Below are positions 29,689 to 30,321 of a stretch of 30,321 nucleotides of DNA, piece after piece. The notes beneath the pieces were generated by a model. It had not been told where the DNA came from. It worked only from the letters and a program-made list of their open reading frames with translations, and did no database searches. The position numbers and the translations under genes are program-made. Every line of letters begins with the position of its first letter. The first letter of the stretch is position 1. This DNA is from a virus, in IMG/VR virus record IMGVR_UViG_3300031997_000044, positions 1 to 30,321 of that record. One strand, given 5' to 3'.

Positions 29689-30321
29689 CTAGCCCCTTTG
29701 GGACAGCATATAGACGGCAGGATCATGCCAATAGAAACCCATGTCGTGCTTGTCCTGGAAACCTGGATTCGCGTCGGTTGTCTCAATTCCCAGGTGCAAG
29801 TGCGGCGCAGTGCTGTTCCCACTGTTTCCACTCAGCGCCACGATATTCCCCGCCTCAACGTGGTCGCCCTTGTCGGCCAGCACGCGGATCAGGTGCGCCA
29901 GAATCACCCAATAGGTGAGCACCTGGTCGTCGCCCTTGATCCACAGGTGCTCGCCATAAGCATGGTAGTCGCCCGTGGGATTCCCTGGATAGCATATGCC
30001 GCTGCATGGCGCACGCACCACGCTACCCTCTGGGCACCCATAATCGAGTCCCGGATGGCCTGCAGGCCCATAACCATAGGTGTTCGGATTCTCGGCGAAG
30101 CGCTGAGTTATGCGCGGCTTGCGTAGCGGATGGACCAGGACAATCGTTGGTTGTGGCACACTCACCTCCTCGTATTCACTCACGACCTGCGGCCAGATCG
30201 CCGTCACGTCGAATGGCTTCCACTGCGGGTCAATCGCCCCGACCTGGAAGACCGTTGCGCCCAGGACGTTCGGGTAGGCGTCCAGCAGGCGGCTATAGCA
30301 GCGCAGGTCTCCCAGGTACGT
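29689..30321 (-). CDS. Two-domain endolysin, 5' end outside the window
   Basis: The frame is open to the right edge (210 residues seen, start missing); the GTG at 30207 is internal. Residues 1-50 ('LRCYSRLLDAYPNVLGATVFQVGAIDPQWKPFDVTAIWP') look like the C-terminal end of a TIM-barrel glycosyl hydrolase. Residues about 60-205 are an M23 zinc metallopeptidase: His89 and Asp93 in 'HPGLD', and the 'HLHLG' motif at 174-178. Such enzymes cut peptide crosslinks of peptidoglycan. The stop is 15 nt before the holin gene; the pair forms the lysis cassette. Confidence 0.85.
   Translation of the reverse strand, partial: TYLGDLRCYSRLLDAYPNVLGATVFQVGAIDPQWKPFDVTAIWPQVVSEYEEVSVPQPTIVLVHPLRKPRITQRFAENPNTYGYGPAGHPGLDYGCPEGSVVRAPCSGICYPGNPTGDYHAYGEHLWIKGDDQVLTYWVILAHLIRVLADKGDHVEAGNIVALSGNSGNSTAPHLHLGIETTDANPGFQDKHDMGFYWHDPAVYMLSQRG

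Noticed and set aside
1-30321. tRNA genes, CRISPR array, integrase and att sites
   Set aside because: No cloverleaf-like sequence, no regularly spaced identical repeats, and no recombinase motif was seen on either strand.
1-30321. Direct fusion of left-edge tail protein and right-edge lysin as one gene across the ends
   Set aside because: Both frames meet at codon boundaries, but this has a one in three chance and the joined sequence would break off the tail protein in mid domain.

Overview
The window is a stretch of a tailed double-stranded DNA phage (siphovirus-type, class Caudoviricetes) or prophage. It is GC-rich, and its small genes are tightly packed with stop/start overlaps (ATGA, GTGA, TTGA) and strong AGGAGG-type ribosome binding sites. 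No integrase, cI-like repressor, tRNA, CRISPR array or insertion sequence is visible. The lifestyle and host therefore cannot be read from this window; the host is a bacterium with canonical sigma-70-type promoters and Shine-Dalgarno translation. Both window edges cut through genes.

Nearly everything is on the minus strand, so genes are transcribed from high to low coordinates. The leftward early promoter lies near 27.5 kb. It is followed by small accessory genes (27.45-26.65 kb: a ribbon-helix-helix regulator, a membrane protein and others), a RecT/Rad52-like annealing protein (25.7-26.6 kb), an HNH endonuclease, a cluster of tiny Cys-rich zinc-ribbon proteins (24.1-25.2 kb), an MT-A70 adenine methyltransferase with its own near-consensus promoter, a PD-(D/E)XK-like nuclease, and a RepA-type AAA helicase. 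Next come coiled-coil proteins, a VRR-NUC nuclease, a PAPS-reductase-like PP-loop protein and several small membrane or zinc proteins. A sigma-region-4-like protein then sits just ahead of the packaging genes.

The late block runs from 16.6 kb to position 1: ParB/methyltransferase fusion, small and large terminase, portal, minor head protein, scaffold, HK97-like capsid protein, beta-helix protein, a pair of duplicated putative decoration proteins, head-tail connectors, tail terminator, three tandem tail-tube-like paralogues, tail assembly chaperone with a frameshift-type extension, tape measure, two paralogous small tail proteins, and the start of a large tail/baseplate protein cut by the left edge. 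At the right edge the same leftward orientation brings in a two-domain endolysin (glycosidase-like plus M23 peptidase) and a holin-like protein. This would be the end of the late operon if the genome is circular or circularly permuted.

The only plus-strand transcription unit is at 27.63-29.35 kb. It has a clear sigma-70 promoter, a leader hairpin with 14-bp perfect arms, a second ParB/DNA methyltransferase fusion, and an overlapping small protein with a D...ExK nuclease-like signature. This last pair is the best candidate for an uncharacterised modification/restriction-like module. Other notable points are a possible +1 (or -2) frameshift in the tail chaperone, a possible small plus-strand RNA at 26.6 kb, and a dense GTTGC repeat cluster at 20.9 kb that could be a replication or regulatory site.
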